Positions 50,309 to 61,216 of a stretch of 64,000 nucleotides of DNA are shown one piece after another (position 1 is the first letter of the stretch; every line of letters starts with the position of its first letter). The stretch is from Tenggerimyces sp963762635 (lineage in GTDB: Bacteria; Actinomycetota; Actinomycetes; Propionibacteriales; Actinopolymorphaceae): the NCBI GenBank assembly GCA_963762635.1, contig CAVXLQ010000010.1, forward strand, positions 186,001 through 250,000. The letters are read 5' to 3'. A program made the position numbers and the translations under genes. Under the pieces are notes generated by a model, which saw nothing but the letters and a program-made list of their open reading frames with translations, did not search any database and was not told where the DNA came from.

Positions 50309-51423
50309 GCGGGCACCTCGGCGAACAACCGGAAGCCGCCGCCCGTGCCCGGCCCGGCGACGAACGTGCCGCCGGCAGCGACGACGCGTTCTCTCAACCC
50401 AGCAAGGCCAGTTCCTTCATAGATAGAGCCCTCGTCGACAGCCCCCGCGAGCGAGCCGTCGTCGACGACCTCCACGCTGGACGGCGTGATCCGTACGGTG
50501 CAGGTGTGAGCGTGGCTGTGCCGGACCACGTTCGTCACGCCCTCGCGGACGACCCAGCCGAACAGCTCCCGCTGCGGCCCGGTCACCTCGTCGACCGCGT
50601 GCGGCAGTATCGCGGCGATCCCCGCCGCCTCGAGCGAGCGCCGGGCCTGGGTGATCTCCGCGGCCAGACTCATCGCCCGGTAGCCGGCGACGGTAGAACG
50701 TACGTCCGCCAAGGCCTCCCGCGCGAGCCGCTCGACGTCGGCGATCTCGGCGCCCGCCCGTTCCGGTGAGCGAGCGACGAGCTTGCCCGCGAGCTCGGCC
50801 TTCACCGTGATCACGGTCAGGCTGTGCCCGAGGATGTCGTGCAGATCGCGGGAGAACCGCAGCCGTTCCTCGTTCACCGCGAGCCGCGCGATCTGCTGCT
50901 GCGCGTCTTGCAGCTCCCAGTTGCGCCGGAGCAGCTGCATGAAACCGAACGAGGCCAGCGCACTCATCCCGACCGCGAACGGGATCGACGCCTCGAACTC
51001 CCAGCTCGGGACCGCGATCGGGACAGCCGAGGCAGTCACGATGAGCCCGATCGTCCACAGCAGGGCCATGAACGGCGAGAACATCATCGCGCCGCCCGCG
51101 GCCAGGTAGACGAACGTGAACATCCCGCCTTCGCCGGCGACGACGCAGAAGACGACGGCCAGCACGACCAACGCGGCGAACGCCACCCAGGCGATCCGCC
51201 GCTCCTTCGTGGTGGCCTTGTTGGCGTTCCCCAGCACTGCGAGATAGCTGAAGGCGAACGCCACCGTCACCACGCCGGTCAGCACCGCGCCCCAAGGGCC
51301 CGGGTGCTTGTGGAGCGCCTCGGTGACGGGGCTGACCAAGAACAGCAGCCACAGGCCGCCGACGATCAGCCCACGTCCCCGGCCGCCGGTGCCGGGGACG
51401 AACGGACTGCTTCTTTCTGCCAT
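50305..51423 (-). CDS. Membrane sensor histidine kinase (DesK-like)
   Basis: 372 residues from ATG 51423. Five or six membrane helices lie in the first 150 residues (IVGGLWLLFLVSPV, VLTGVVTVAFAFSYLAVL, VAFAALVVLAVVFCVVA, FTFVYLAAGGAMMFSPFMAL, and more). Then HisKA_3 with FSRDLHDILGHSLTVITVKA, and a HATPase with WVVREGVTNVVRHSHAHTC and GTGLAGLRERVVAAGG. It senses a membrane or drug signal and phosphorylates the overlapping response regulator. Confidence 0.92.
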   Translation of the reverse strand: MAERSSPFVPGTGGRGRGLIVGGLWLLFLVSPVTEALHKHPGPWGAVLTGVVTVAFAFSYLAVLGNANKATTKERRIAWVAFAALVVLAVVFCVVAGEGGMFTFVYLAAGGAMMFSPFMALLWTIGLIVTASAVPIAVPSWEFEASIPFAVGMSALASFGFMQLLRRNWELQDAQQQIARLAVNEERLRFSRDLHDILGHSLTVITVKAELAGKLVARSPERAGAEIADVERLAREALADVRSTVAGYRAMSLAAEITQARRSLEAAGIAAILPHAVDEVTGPQRELFGWVVREGVTNVVRHSHAHTCTVRITPSSVEVVDDGSLAGAVDEGSIYEGTGLAGLRERVVAAGGTFVAGPGTGGGFRLFAEVPA

Positions 51424-51437
51424 CAGTGCAGAAGCTA

Positions 51438-52172
51438 CTAGGCGCGGGCGGTGTCGAGGCGGTACCGACGCGTCACGATCAGCCCAAGGACGACCGTCCA
51501 GCCGAGCAGCACCGGGATCGCCACCCAGTCGAAGCCGTGGCTGGTCAACGGGCCGCGCGCGATCAGGCCCAGCCAGTACGACGGGAGCACCTGGGCGATC
51601 TCCCCCATCACCTTCGGCATCACCTCGACCGGCACCCAGATCCCGCCGAACAGCGACAGCGCCATGAAGCACAGCGAGAAGATCGCCTGCGCGGACTCGG
51701 GGTTCGCGACGTACCCGATCACCAGCCCGATCGCGGCGAACGGGAGGATCGCGACCCACGTACCGAGGCCGGACTCCAGCCACTGCGCCATGGTCAGGTG
51801 GACGTGCGACACGAGGCCGCCGGCGGCGTAGACGATGAGGATGCCTGGTGCGGCGATCAGCATCGCGACCGCGCCCTTGCCGAGCAGGTACGCCAGCGGC
51901 GTCAACGGGGTGAGCCGGAGCTGGCGGTTCCAGCCGGTCTGCCGTTCGACCGCGATCCGGGTGCCGGCCGACATCGCGCCGACCATGGCACCGAACGCGG
52001 CCATGCTCGTCATCAGGTACGCGGTGGTGGACACGCCGCCGAGACCGCCGCTCTTGCCGTACAGCTGCACGTACACGAGGAACAGCAGCACCGGCATCGC
52101 CAGCGTGAAGATCAGGAAGCGCTTGTTGCGGAAGGCGCGCCGCGTCTCGAGGAGGAGGTACTTGCCGATCAT
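51438..52172 (-). CDS. ABC-2 type transporter permease
   Basis: 244 residues, six predicted membrane helices (FLIFTLAMPVLLFLVYVQLY near 20, MTSMAAFGAMVGAMSAG near 55, MLIAAPGILIVYAAGGLV, ILPFAAIGLVIGYVA, IFSLCFMALSLFGGIWVP, and the last near 215). The middle helix ends in ALSLFGGIWVPVEVMPKVM, the ABC-2 export signature. With the ATPase it should form a drug, lipid or peptide exporter of the DrrAB/YvfRS type. ATG 52172 overlaps the ATPase stop. Confidence 0.92.
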   Translation of the reverse strand: MIGKYLLLETRRAFRNKRFLIFTLAMPVLLFLVYVQLYGKSGGLGGVSTTAYLMTSMAAFGAMVGAMSAGTRIAVERQTGWNRQLRLTPLTPLAYLLGKGAVAMLIAAPGILIVYAAGGLVSHVHLTMAQWLESGLGTWVAILPFAAIGLVIGYVANPESAQAIFSLCFMALSLFGGIWVPVEVMPKVMGEIAQVLPSYWLGLIARGPLTSHGFDWVAIPVLLGWTVVLGLIVTRRYRLDTARA

Positions 52173-53077
52173 GACACTTTCTCCGAACTGGTCAGGGCGA
52201 GGAACGCCTCCTCGAGATCGACGCTCTCGACCTCGATGTCCATGGCGTTCGGATAGCTGGCGAGCAGCGCGCGGAGCGCGAGGTCGGAGTCGCCGCAGCG
52301 CAGGATCGTGCGGCCCTGCCGTCCCTCGCGAACGTCGTCGACGCCCGGGAGCTCGGCGAGCCGGCGCGGGTCGGCGTGCTCGAGCGTCATGCTGATCGAG
52401 CGACCACCGACACGGCTCTTGATCTGTGCTGCGGTGCCGTCGGCGACGATCTCGCCTTCGCGCATGAGCACGACGCGGTCGGCGTACTCGTCCGCCTCGG
52501 CGAGGTAGTGGGTCGCGAACAGCACGGTCCGCCCGGAGGCGGTGAGCTCGTGCATCGTCTTCCAGAACGACCGCCTGGCTTCGACATCCATCGCGACCGT
52601 GGGCTCGTCGAGCACGAGCAGCTCGGGGTCGGTGACGACCGCGAGCGCGAACCGGACGCGCTGGACCTGACCGCCGGACAGCTTGTTGGTCGGGCGCTTG
52701 GCGAGGTCGGCGATGCCGGCCCGCCCCAACGCCTCCTCGACCGGGATCGGCCGCTTGTGCAACGAGCCAAAGAGGTCAACCAGTTCACCAACGGTCACGT
52801 CGGGGAGGATCGTGCCCGACTGCAGCATCGCGCCGACGAGGCCTTCCGCTACCGCCGCCTGGGGTTCGCGCCCGAAGATTCGTGCGTTGCCGTGGTCGGG
52901 TCGGGCCAGCCCGAGCAGCATGTCGATGGTCGTGGACTTGCCGGCTCCGTTGGGTCCGAGCAGCGCCACGACCTCGCCGGGCGCGATGTCGAGATCCACG
53001 CCGCGCACGGCGCGTACGGCCCCAAAACTCTTGGTCAGGCCGTCGAGCCGCACGGCCATCCCATTGGTATTCGTCAT
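52169..53077 (-). CDS. ABC transporter ATP-binding protein
   Basis: 302 residues from ATG 53077. Walker A LLGPNGAGKSTTIDML, Q-loop region GAMLQSGTILPDVTV, signature KLSGGQVQRVRFALAV, Walker B ELLVLDEPTVAMD and H-loop VLFATHYLAEADEY. It has a C-terminal extension of about 80 residues found in DrrA-like exporters. It energises the adjacent permease. First gene of the ABC-kinase-regulator operon. Confidence 0.94.
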   Translation of the reverse strand: MTNTNGMAVRLDGLTKSFGAVRAVRGVDLDIAPGEVVALLGPNGAGKSTTIDMLLGLARPDHGNARIFGREPQAAVAEGLVGAMLQSGTILPDVTVGELVDLFGSLHKRPIPVEEALGRAGIADLAKRPTNKLSGGQVQRVRFALAVVTDPELLVLDEPTVAMDVEARRSFWKTMHELTASGRTVLFATHYLAEADEYADRVVLMREGEIVADGTAAQIKSRVGGRSISMTLEHADPRRLAELPGVDDVREGRQGRTILRCGDSDLALRALLASYPNAMDIEVESVDLEEAFLALTSSEKVS

Positions 53078-53136
53078 AGCGACGAGACTGCCGCCTGGAC
53101 GCGGGTGGGAACGATGCCGTGAGTCCTGGTCTGGAG

Positions 53137-53165
53137 GTGACATCCGTCATGCGCGGTGATGTCAC
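53137..53165 (-). promoter_or_regulatory. Dyad operator upstream of the ABC/two-component operon
   Basis: GTGACATC (53137-53144) and GATGTCAC (53158-53165) are inverted copies. Within them are two shorter dyads, TGAC-ATCC-GTCA (53138-53149) and GTGA-TG-TCAC (53156-53165). The position, 60 bases upstream of the ATPase ATG, suits a response-regulator binding site. Confidence 0.55.
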
Positions 53166-53238
53166 ATCCAGGCGCCCTGCGCCGTCAGATCGGGTAGAGG
53201 GGCGGCGTACGGTGGAGTGAAGGACGAGGGAGGGCCCG

Positions 53239-53574
53239 ATGCAGGTCAAGCCGAAGAGGCAGGTGTTCCGGATCACCGGGGCGCCGCGCGCTCTCAAGGA
53301 AGACGTGCGCTCTCGCGAGGTGCGTTATCTGCTGTCGATGGGCTTCCGGACCGCATGTTTCGTCGCGGCCATTGTTACTCACGGCATTCTTCGTTGGCTG
53401 CTCGTCGTAGCCGCTTTTGTTCTCCCGTACGTCGCCGTCGTTCTCGCGAATGCCGGTCGAGAGCGTCGAGAACCCGGTCCGGCGGCCTTCGTTCCGCCAA
53501 CGGGGCGGGAACTTCCGGCGGGGCCGGAAAGCGCTTCCGACACGCCGAAACAAAATCCCGGGCATGCCGTCTAG
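53239..53574 (+). CDS. DUF3099 membrane protein
   Basis: 111 residues. VFRITGAPRALKEDVRSREVR followed by two membrane helices (FRTACFVAAIVTHGIL and LLVVAAFVLPYVAVVLA) and the closing ANAGRERRE match DUF3099, a small family restricted to actinobacteria and of unknown function. A Pro/Glu-rich tail follows. Good ribosome site (AGGGAGGG). A strong terminator lies 70 bases beyond the stop. Confidence 0.88.
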   Translation: MQVKPKRQVFRITGAPRALKEDVRSREVRYLLSMGFRTACFVAAIVTHGILRWLLVVAAFVLPYVAVVLANAGRERREPGPAAFVPPTGRELPAGPESASDTPKQNPGHAV

Positions 53575-53642
53575 ACCTGAAACAGGGTTCGTGCCAGACT
53601 TTTCGTGCGCGCTCCGCTTCCCCCGTCGGAGTGCGACGTGAT

Positions 53643-53695
53643 GCGGTGCCGGGCGGCTTCCCCCGTGGCTGCCCGGCACCGCTTCTCGTTGTTTT
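53643..53695 (+). terminator. Intrinsic terminator after the DUF3099 gene
   Basis: GCGGTGCCGGGC (53643-53654) pairs with GCCCGGCACCGC (53671-53682) over 12 bases, and the U-rich TTCTCGTTGTTTT follows. This is the clearest rho-independent terminator in the window. Confidence 0.88.
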
Positions 53696-53812
53696 CGCAT
53701 CGCGGGACGCATTCACTCTTCGCTGTCACATCTCGGCACCTTCCACGTTTACCGGCTACTCTTCGTGAAATGTCACGCCTTGCAGCCGATTTCCCTATCA
53801 GCCGAGTAGGTT

Positions 53813-54025
53813 ATGGACGCGCCTGAAGATCCCCTCTGTTCCGCCCGCGACTGCTCGTCTCCCGCACTATGGAAAGTGCTGTGGAACAACCCGCGCATCC
53901 ACACTCCTGACCGGCGCAAGACGTGGTTGGCATGCGACGAGCACCGTTCCTCGTTGGCCAGCTTTCTCGAAGCACGGGGCTTTCTGCGCGAGATCGAGCC
54001 CTTCGAAGATCAGGACTTGAAGTAA
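53813..54025 (+). CDS. Small conserved cysteine-containing protein
   Basis: 70 residues. The spacing CSARDCSSPALWKVLWNN and TWLACDEHRSSLASFLEARG, with C9, C14, C40 and H43, looks like a small zinc-binding fold. The pattern recurs in short actinobacterial proteins often labelled acetone carboxylase, a name with no support. Function unknown. It lies 118 bases downstream of the DUF3099 terminator and faces moaA. Confidence 0.72.
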   Translation: MDAPEDPLCSARDCSSPALWKVLWNNPRIHTPDRRKTWLACDEHRSSLASFLEARGFLREIEPFEDQDLK

Positions 54026-54080
54026 GAGCGTAGGTTTTCCGCCCGTTTCCCAGCGGCGGAAACAGGACAGACGGGCCGGT

Positions 54081-55086
54081 TCAGCCGCCGATCGCGGACA
54101 TCGGCCGTGTCGGTTGCAGGAACGTCGGATCGTCGATCCCGTGCCCTGCTTGCTTTCCCGCCACCGCCGCGCGCCACCGGACCGCGAGCTCGGCGTCGGA
54201 TGCCCCGGCCCGCAAGGCCGTTCGCAGGTCCGACTCCTCCCGCGCGAACAGGCAGTTGCGTACCTGGCCGTCGGCCGTCAGCCGCACCCGGTCGCAGTCG
54301 CCGCAGAACGGTCGGGTCACCGACGCGATGATGCCCACCGTTCCGGGACCGCCGTTCACGACGAAGCGTTCCGCCGGCGCACTTCCCCGCTGCGACGAAG
54401 GCTCCGGCGTCAGGTCGAACTTCTCGCTCAACCGTTCCAGGATCTCGTCGGCGGTGATCATCGTGTCGCGTCGCCAGCCATGCTGCGCGTCCAGCGGCAT
54501 CTGCTCGATGAAGCGCAGCTCGTACCCGCGGTCCAGACACCAGTCCAGCAGCTCCGCGGCCTCGTCCTCGTTGATCCCACGCATCAGCACCGCGTTGACC
54601 TTCACCGGAGTCAGCCCGGCCTCGGCCGCGGCGGCCATGCCGGAGGTGACGTCGGCCAGCCGGTCGCGGCGGGCCAGGGTGACGAACCGGTCCGGCCGCA
54701 ACGTGTCCAACGACACGTTGATCCGGTCCAGCCCGGCGTCGCGCAGCGGCTGAGCGAGGCGGGCCAGCCCGATCCCGTTCGTCGTCATCGCGATCGACGG
54801 GCGCGGCTCCAGGGCCGCGACGCCCGCGACGATCTCGAGCAGCCCGCGCCGGACGATCGGCTCGCCGCCGGTGAAACGGACGCCGGTCACGCCGAGCAGC
54901 CGGACCGCGACGGAGGTCAGGCGCACGATCTCCGTCGCTGGTCAGCAGCTCCTCCGACGGCAGCCAGTCCAGGCCTTCCGCGGGCATGCAGTACGTGCAA
55001 CGCAGGTTGCACCGATCGGTCAGTGAAACCCGCAGGTCGGTCGCGACCCGCCCGAAGCGGTCGACGAGCTCTCTGTTCTCCTGCAC
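54081..55086 (-). CDS. moaA: GTP 3',8-cyclase MoaA, one +1 frameshift
   Basis: Radical SAM enzyme of molybdenum-cofactor synthesis. It starts at GTG 55086; DLRVSLTDRCNLRCTYCMP carries the CxxxCxxC cluster ligands. The frame breaks near 54931, where GACGGAGATC has one G too many for GAC-GAG-ATC. The rest reads GVTGVRFTGGEPIVRRGLLE, INVSLDTLRPDRF, FIEQMPLD, then FCGDCDRVRLTADGQVRNCL (second cluster) and the essential C-terminal Gly-Gly. Corrected length about 334. No other moa genes are nearby. Confidence 0.9.
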
Positions 55087-55122
55087 TCCACCACCCTACG
55101 GGGCCCCTGTAGCGTCATCGGC

Positions 55123-55878
55123 GTGTATCGGGTTCTGCTCCGGCCGCGCTGGCTGCTCATGCTCCTGGCCGTCGCACTGCTCGTCGCCCTGTTCATCGGG
55201 CTCGGCAACTGGCAGCTGAGCCGGTTGGAGACCCGGCGGGCGCACAACGCGATCATCGAGGCCAACATCGACGGCCAGCCCCGTCAGGTCGCCGATGTGC
55301 TCACACCGGACCAGCCGGTGGAGGCGGCCGCGGAGTGGCAGCCGATCACGGCGACCGGCCAGTACGACACCGAGCACCAGCTGCTCGTCCGCTACCGCCC
55401 GCTCGGCGGCGAGCCCGGGTTCGAGATCCTCACCCCCCTGGTCACCACCGACGGCTCGGCACTGCTCGTCGACCGCGGCTGGGTGCCGTCCGGCGGCAGC
55501 GCGAACGAGCCGTCCGACGTCCCCGCGCCGCCCGCCGGCGACGTGACGGTCAGCGGGCGCCTCCGGATCAGCGAACGCGGCAAGGCCAACCAGGTCCACC
55601 CGGAGACCGGGCAGGTGCGGTTCATCGACGTGCCGCGGATCGCCGGTTGGCTCGGGGCGCCGACGTACGGCGGCTATCTCGAGCTCACCGAGCAGGTGCC
55701 CGCTGCCGGCGACAGCCCGCACCTGCTGCCGGCGCCCGAGCTCGACGAGGGACCGCACCTGGGCTACGCGATCCAGTGGTACCTGTTCGCGCTGATCGCC
55801 GTCGTCGGTGTGATCCTGCTCGCGTTCGACGAGGCGAACGGCGGCAAGCTCCGCGAGCGAATCCGGCATAACCGGTAG
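55123..55878 (+). CDS. SURF1 family cytochrome oxidase assembly protein
   Basis: 251 residues from GTG 55123. N-terminal helix LLMLLAVALLVALFIGLGNW followed by QLSRLETRRAHN (the SURF1 W-Q-x-x-R motif), LLVDRGWVPSGG, and a C-terminal helix YLFALIAVVGVILLAFDE preceded by GPHLGYAIQWYLF. SURF1 proteins deliver heme to cytochrome aa3 oxidase. It is divergent from moaA. TAGCGT seven bases upstream and no ribosome site suggest leaderless translation. Confidence 0.93.
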   Translation: MYRVLLRPRWLLMLLAVALLVALFIGLGNWQLSRLETRRAHNAIIEANIDGQPRQVADVLTPDQPVEAAAEWQPITATGQYDTEHQLLVRYRPLGGEPGFEILTPLVTTDGSALLVDRGWVPSGGSANEPSDVPAPPAGDVTVSGRLRISERGKANQVHPETGQVRFIDVPRIAGWLGAPTYGGYLELTEQVPAAGDSPHLLPAPELDEGPHLGYAIQWYLFALIAVVGVILLAFDEANGGKLRERIRHNR

Positions 55879-56005
55879 GTCGCGGTCCGACTCGTCGAAG
55901 AAGCCCCCACAGCACATCCGGATGACTCCGACGGGCGGTGGCGCGCGGCGAACCTTAGCGAGGCGGGGCTGCGACATCGGGGCTAGCGTCGGCAACACTG
56001 GGCTG

Positions 56006-57774
<1,769 letters not shown>

Positions 57775-57781
<7 letters not shown>

Positions 57782-58806
57782 CCGCGGGCGGGCCGGTTCG
57801 GCACCAGGTTGGCCAGGACGTCGTCCAGCGCGACGATGCCGCGCGGTCGTGCCTCGGCGTCGAGGACCTGGGCGATGTGCGTTCCGGTACGCCGCAACGT
57901 GGACAGAACCGCGACCAGCGTCGTGTCGAGGCCGACCTCGGGTAGGTAGCGGATCAGCTCACGCCGCACCGGCGCCGCGCGGACGTCCTGATCGTCGACC
58001 AGGACGTCCTTGAGGTGGACGTACCCGTGGAACGCCGACCCGTCCCACACCGGGAAGCGCGTGAAGCCGGACGAACCCGCGTGCTCCTCGACCTGCTCCG
58101 GCGTGACGTCCGGTGTCACGACGATGACCTTGTCGACCTCGATCAGCACGGTCTCGACGCGGCGGTCGCTGAAGGCGAGCGCCCCCTGCACGATCTTGTG
58201 CTCGTCCTGGTCCATCAGGCCTTCGCGATGGGACTCCGCGACGAGGCCTTCGACGTCGTCCTCGCCGATCGTGCTCTCGACGTCGTCGCGCGGCTCGACC
58301 CGCAGCAGTCGCAGGGTGCCGTTGGCGATCGCGTTCAGCAGGACCACGAGCGGGTTGAGGATCCGGGCCAGCCCGATCAGTGGCGGACCGAGGATGAGCG
58401 CGGCGCGTTCGGGGCCGGCGAGCGTGAGGTTCTTCGGCACCATCTCGCCGAGAACGACGTGCAGCCAGGTCACCACGACCAGCGCGAGCGCGAACGAGAC
58501 GAAGTGCGTCGCTCCTTCGGGGAGGTGCGCCGCCTCGAACGGTTTCTCCAACAGGTGCGCGATGGTCGGCTCCCCCACCACGCCGAGCGCGACCGAGCAG
58601 ACCGTGACGCCGAGCTGTGCCGCGGCGATCAGCAGCGAGACGCGGTTCAGCGCCCACAGCACGATGCGGGCCGAGCCGTACCCCTCCTCGGCGAGCGACT
58701 GGATCCGTTCGCGGCGTACGGACACCAGAGCGAACTCGGCGCCGACGAAGAACGCGTTCGCCAACAGCAGCAGGCCGATCAGCAGCAGGCCGGTTCCGAG
58801 GCTCAT
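57775..58806 (-). CDS. CNNM/CorC-type membrane protein (DUF21 plus CBS pair)
   Basis: 343 residues from ATG 58806. The N-terminal DUF21 domain has about four helices (LLLIGLLLLANAFFVGAEFA, VSLLIAAAQLGVTVCSVALG, FVSFALALVVVTWLHVVLGE) and the motif GEMVPKNLTLAGPERAAL. CBS pair at about 200-330. These proteins transport or sense magnesium/cobalt and are misnamed hemolysins. It overlaps the preceding paralogue by four bases and lacks the CorC_HlyC C-terminal domain seen there. Confidence 0.9.
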
Positions 58807-60122
58807 GCGTCGCCCTCGTCCTCGTTGCCCGGTGGGTAGAGCCGTACCCACTCGACCCGGTGGCGGTCCATCTTCTCCACGACGAGGTGGACTTGGTCGA
58901 CGACGACCTCGTCGCCGATGGTCGGGATGCGACCGAGCTGCTCGAGCAGCAGGCCGGCGATCGTCTCGTGGCCGAGGCGCGACTCCTTCAGCCGGATCCC
59001 AGTCGCGTCGGCGAGCTCGTCCGGGCGCAGCAGGCCGGACACCTGCCAGCCGCCGTCCTCGGTGCGCCGTACCTGCACGGTCGGTTGGTCGTGCTCGTCC
59101 TCGATGCTGCCGACGATCTCCTCGACCAGGTCCTCGAACGTGACGAGCCCGGCCGTTCCGCCGTACTCGTCCGCGACGACGGCGAGCTCGGTGTTCTCCT
59201 CGCGCAGCCGCCAGAGCAGCTCGTCGAGCGGGAGGCTGGCGGGAACGAGGATGGGATCGTTCATGATCTCGCGGATCCGTACCCGGCCGCGGTCGTCGCG
59301 CGGCACCTTCATCGCCTGCGCGAGCTCGACCATGCCGACGACGTCGTCGACGTCGTCGAGGACGACCGGGAAGCGCGAAAACCCATGCTGGCGAGACATC
59401 TCGACGATGTGCTGGATGCTGCCGCGAGCGGGGACGGTGACCATCTTGGTGCGCGGCGTGAGGACGTCGGAGGCGATCTTGTCGTCGAACCGCAGCGTGC
59501 GTTCGACGAGCGTGGCGGTGCGTTCGGGGAGCGTGCCGGACTCGGCGGACCGCCTCACGAGGCTGGCGAGCTCCTCGGGCAGGCGGGCGGACTTGAGCTC
59601 CTCCTGCGGTTCGACGCCGAACAACCTCACTATCGCGTTCGCGACCGCGTTGCAGGAGACCGTGAGTGGTCTGGTGATCGTGGTGAAGATGCGCTGTGGG
59701 CGTTGGACGAACTTGGCGACGTCGAACGGTCGGGCGATCGCGAGGTTCTTGGGGACGAGCTCGCCGAACACCATCGTGACACCGTTCGCGACGACGATGG
59801 CTATGGCGAACGCGACCGTTCTTGTGGTGCTCTCACTGACTCCGAGGCTTTGGATGGGGCCGTCGATGAGCTGGGCGACGGAGGGCTCGGCCAGATAGCC
59901 GATGGTGATGTTCGTGACCGTGATGCCGACCTGGGCGCCGGAGAGCTGGGTGGAGAGGCTCCGCAGGGCGGTGAGCACGCCCTGCGCCTGCCGATCCCCC
60001 TTGCTGGCAGCCCGTTCGACCGTGGCGCGGTTGACCGTGACCATGGCGAACTCCGCGGCCACGAACAGCGCACAGGCGAGCACCATCGCGAGGCCGAGCA
60101 GGACGAGCAGCCACTGAGTCAC
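58803..60122 (-). CDS. CNNM/CorC-type membrane protein with CBS and CorC_HlyC domains
   Basis: 439 residues from GTG 60122. DUF21 (FVAAEFAMVTVNRATVERAA, LSGAQVGITVTNITIGYLAE, FGELVPKNLAIARPFDVAKF), a CBS pair at about 210-330 (DVLTPRTKMVTVPARG, FSRFPVVLDDVDDVVGMVEL, LAVVADEYGGTAGLVTFEDL), then a CorC_HlyC domain (DGGWQVSGLLRPDELADATG) at 350-430. A probable Mg2+ efflux or homeostasis protein, paired with the shorter paralogue downstream. Confidence 0.92.
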   Translation of the reverse strand: MTQWLLVLLGLAMVLACALFVAAEFAMVTVNRATVERAASKGDRQAQGVLTALRSLSTQLSGAQVGITVTNITIGYLAEPSVAQLIDGPIQSLGVSESTTRTVAFAIAIVVANGVTMVFGELVPKNLAIARPFDVAKFVQRPQRIFTTITRPLTVSCNAVANAIVRLFGVEPQEELKSARLPEELASLVRRSAESGTLPERTATLVERTLRFDDKIASDVLTPRTKMVTVPARGSIQHIVEMSRQHGFSRFPVVLDDVDDVVGMVELAQAMKVPRDDRGRVRIREIMNDPILVPASLPLDELLWRLREENTELAVVADEYGGTAGLVTFEDLVEEIVGSIEDEHDQPTVQVRRTEDGGWQVSGLLRPDELADATGIRLKESRLGHETIAGLLLEQLGRIPTIGDEVVVDQVHLVVEKMDRHRVEWVRLYPPGNEDEGDA

Positions 60123-60216
60123 TTGGACAATCTAGGCCTTGGCCACTCGGCGACCTCACCACGCCGGGCCGGGCTTGCTCGCCCTGCTCGCGGGGATCGA
60201 AGCCGGGATGGCGACG

Positions 60217-60978
60217 TCACGGGTCTCGGGTGACGGCCGCGGCGGCGAGCCGGGGTAGAACGTCGCCGATGGGATCTCGCAGCACCGCGTCCGCCACCTC
60301 GTCGTACGGAGTCGGCTGGGCGTTCACCACGACCAGCCGCGCGCCCTTGGCCAAGGCCACGTCGCACAGCCCCGCTGCCGGGAAGACCTGCAAGGTCGTG
60401 CCGATCGCGAGGAACAGATCGCACGAAGCCGCGGCGCGTTCGGCGGCCCGCAGCACCGAAACTTCCAGCGACTGGCCGAACGAGATTGTGGCCGACTTCT
60501 GGATGCCACCGCACCGCAGGCAGGCCGGATCGGCCTCCCCCAGCGCAACTCGCTCCAGCACCGCGGGCATCGGCGTACGCACGCCACACGACAGGCACAC
60601 CGCCCACCAGACGGTTCCGTGGATCTCGATCACGTCGGACGAGCCGGCGGACTGGTGCAGGCCGTCGATGTTCTGCGTGACGACCGTGCCGAGCGGACCG
60701 GCCTGCTCCAACGATGCCAGCGCGCGGTGGCCGGCGTTCGGCTTCGCGGTCCAGGCGGGATGCGTACGCCGGCCCTGCCAGGCGCGTTCGCGGACCGACG
60801 GATCGGCCAGATAGTCCTGCAGGCTCGACAACCGCTCGGCGCCCGGGTTCTTCGTCCACACCCCGTTCGGGCCGCGAAAGTCGGGAATGCCGGAGTCGGT
60901 CGAGATGCCCGCTCCGGTCAGCGCGGCGGTGTTCCGGGAGGCCCGGAGCCACTCCGCGACCGCGGCTTCGTCGCTCAC
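60217..60978 (-). CDS. Sir2-family NAD-dependent protein deacylase
   Basis: 253 residues. NAD-binding AALTGAGISTDSGIPDFRG, TQNIDGLHQSAG with the catalytic His in IEIHGTVWWAVC, a four-cysteine zinc site (CLSCG and CLRCGG) and SATISFGQSLE. It is a class III sirtuin close to CobB, removing acyl groups from lysines such as those of acetyl-CoA synthetase. It stands alone, divergent from the SDR at 61217. Confidence 0.94.
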   Translation of the reverse strand: MSDEAAVAEWLRASRNTAALTGAGISTDSGIPDFRGPNGVWTKNPGAERLSSLQDYLADPSVRERAWQGRRTHPAWTAKPNAGHRALASLEQAGPLGTVVTQNIDGLHQSAGSSDVIEIHGTVWWAVCLSCGVRTPMPAVLERVALGEADPACLRCGGIQKSATISFGQSLEVSVLRAAERAAASCDLFLAIGTTLQVFPAAGLCDVALAKGARLVVVNAQPTPYDEVADAVLRDPIGDVLPRLAAAAVTRDP

Positions 60979-61216
60979 GGAGACGACGGTACCCGGGGCG
61001 ATCGCACGCCGTGGAGGGACGTCCTTTACGCTTCGTCGTCGGTGACGTTCGGTCCGTAAGGAACCGACTGATCTGCCCGTGTTGCCTGAAATGCCAGATT
61101 CGGTAGCGCCCTGTGATCGATTTTCGGGATCTGGGGGAGGGGATGCCCGATATTTCCGTAAGTTTTTCTGTCTCGCGCATGCACAGCGTGACCATGATGC
61201 GGCAGGATGAGGAACC

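Noticed and set aside
53813..54025. Acetone carboxylase
   Set aside because: Similar short proteins carry that label in databases, but 70 residues with a possible zinc site cannot be a carboxylase subunit. Annotated only as a small conserved protein.
60979..61216. A small coding gene between the sirtuin and the SDR
   Set aside because: The only plus-strand frame (61113-61322) overlaps the SDR start in another frame and has no coding bias or recognisable motif. The stretch is better explained as a divergent promoter region.
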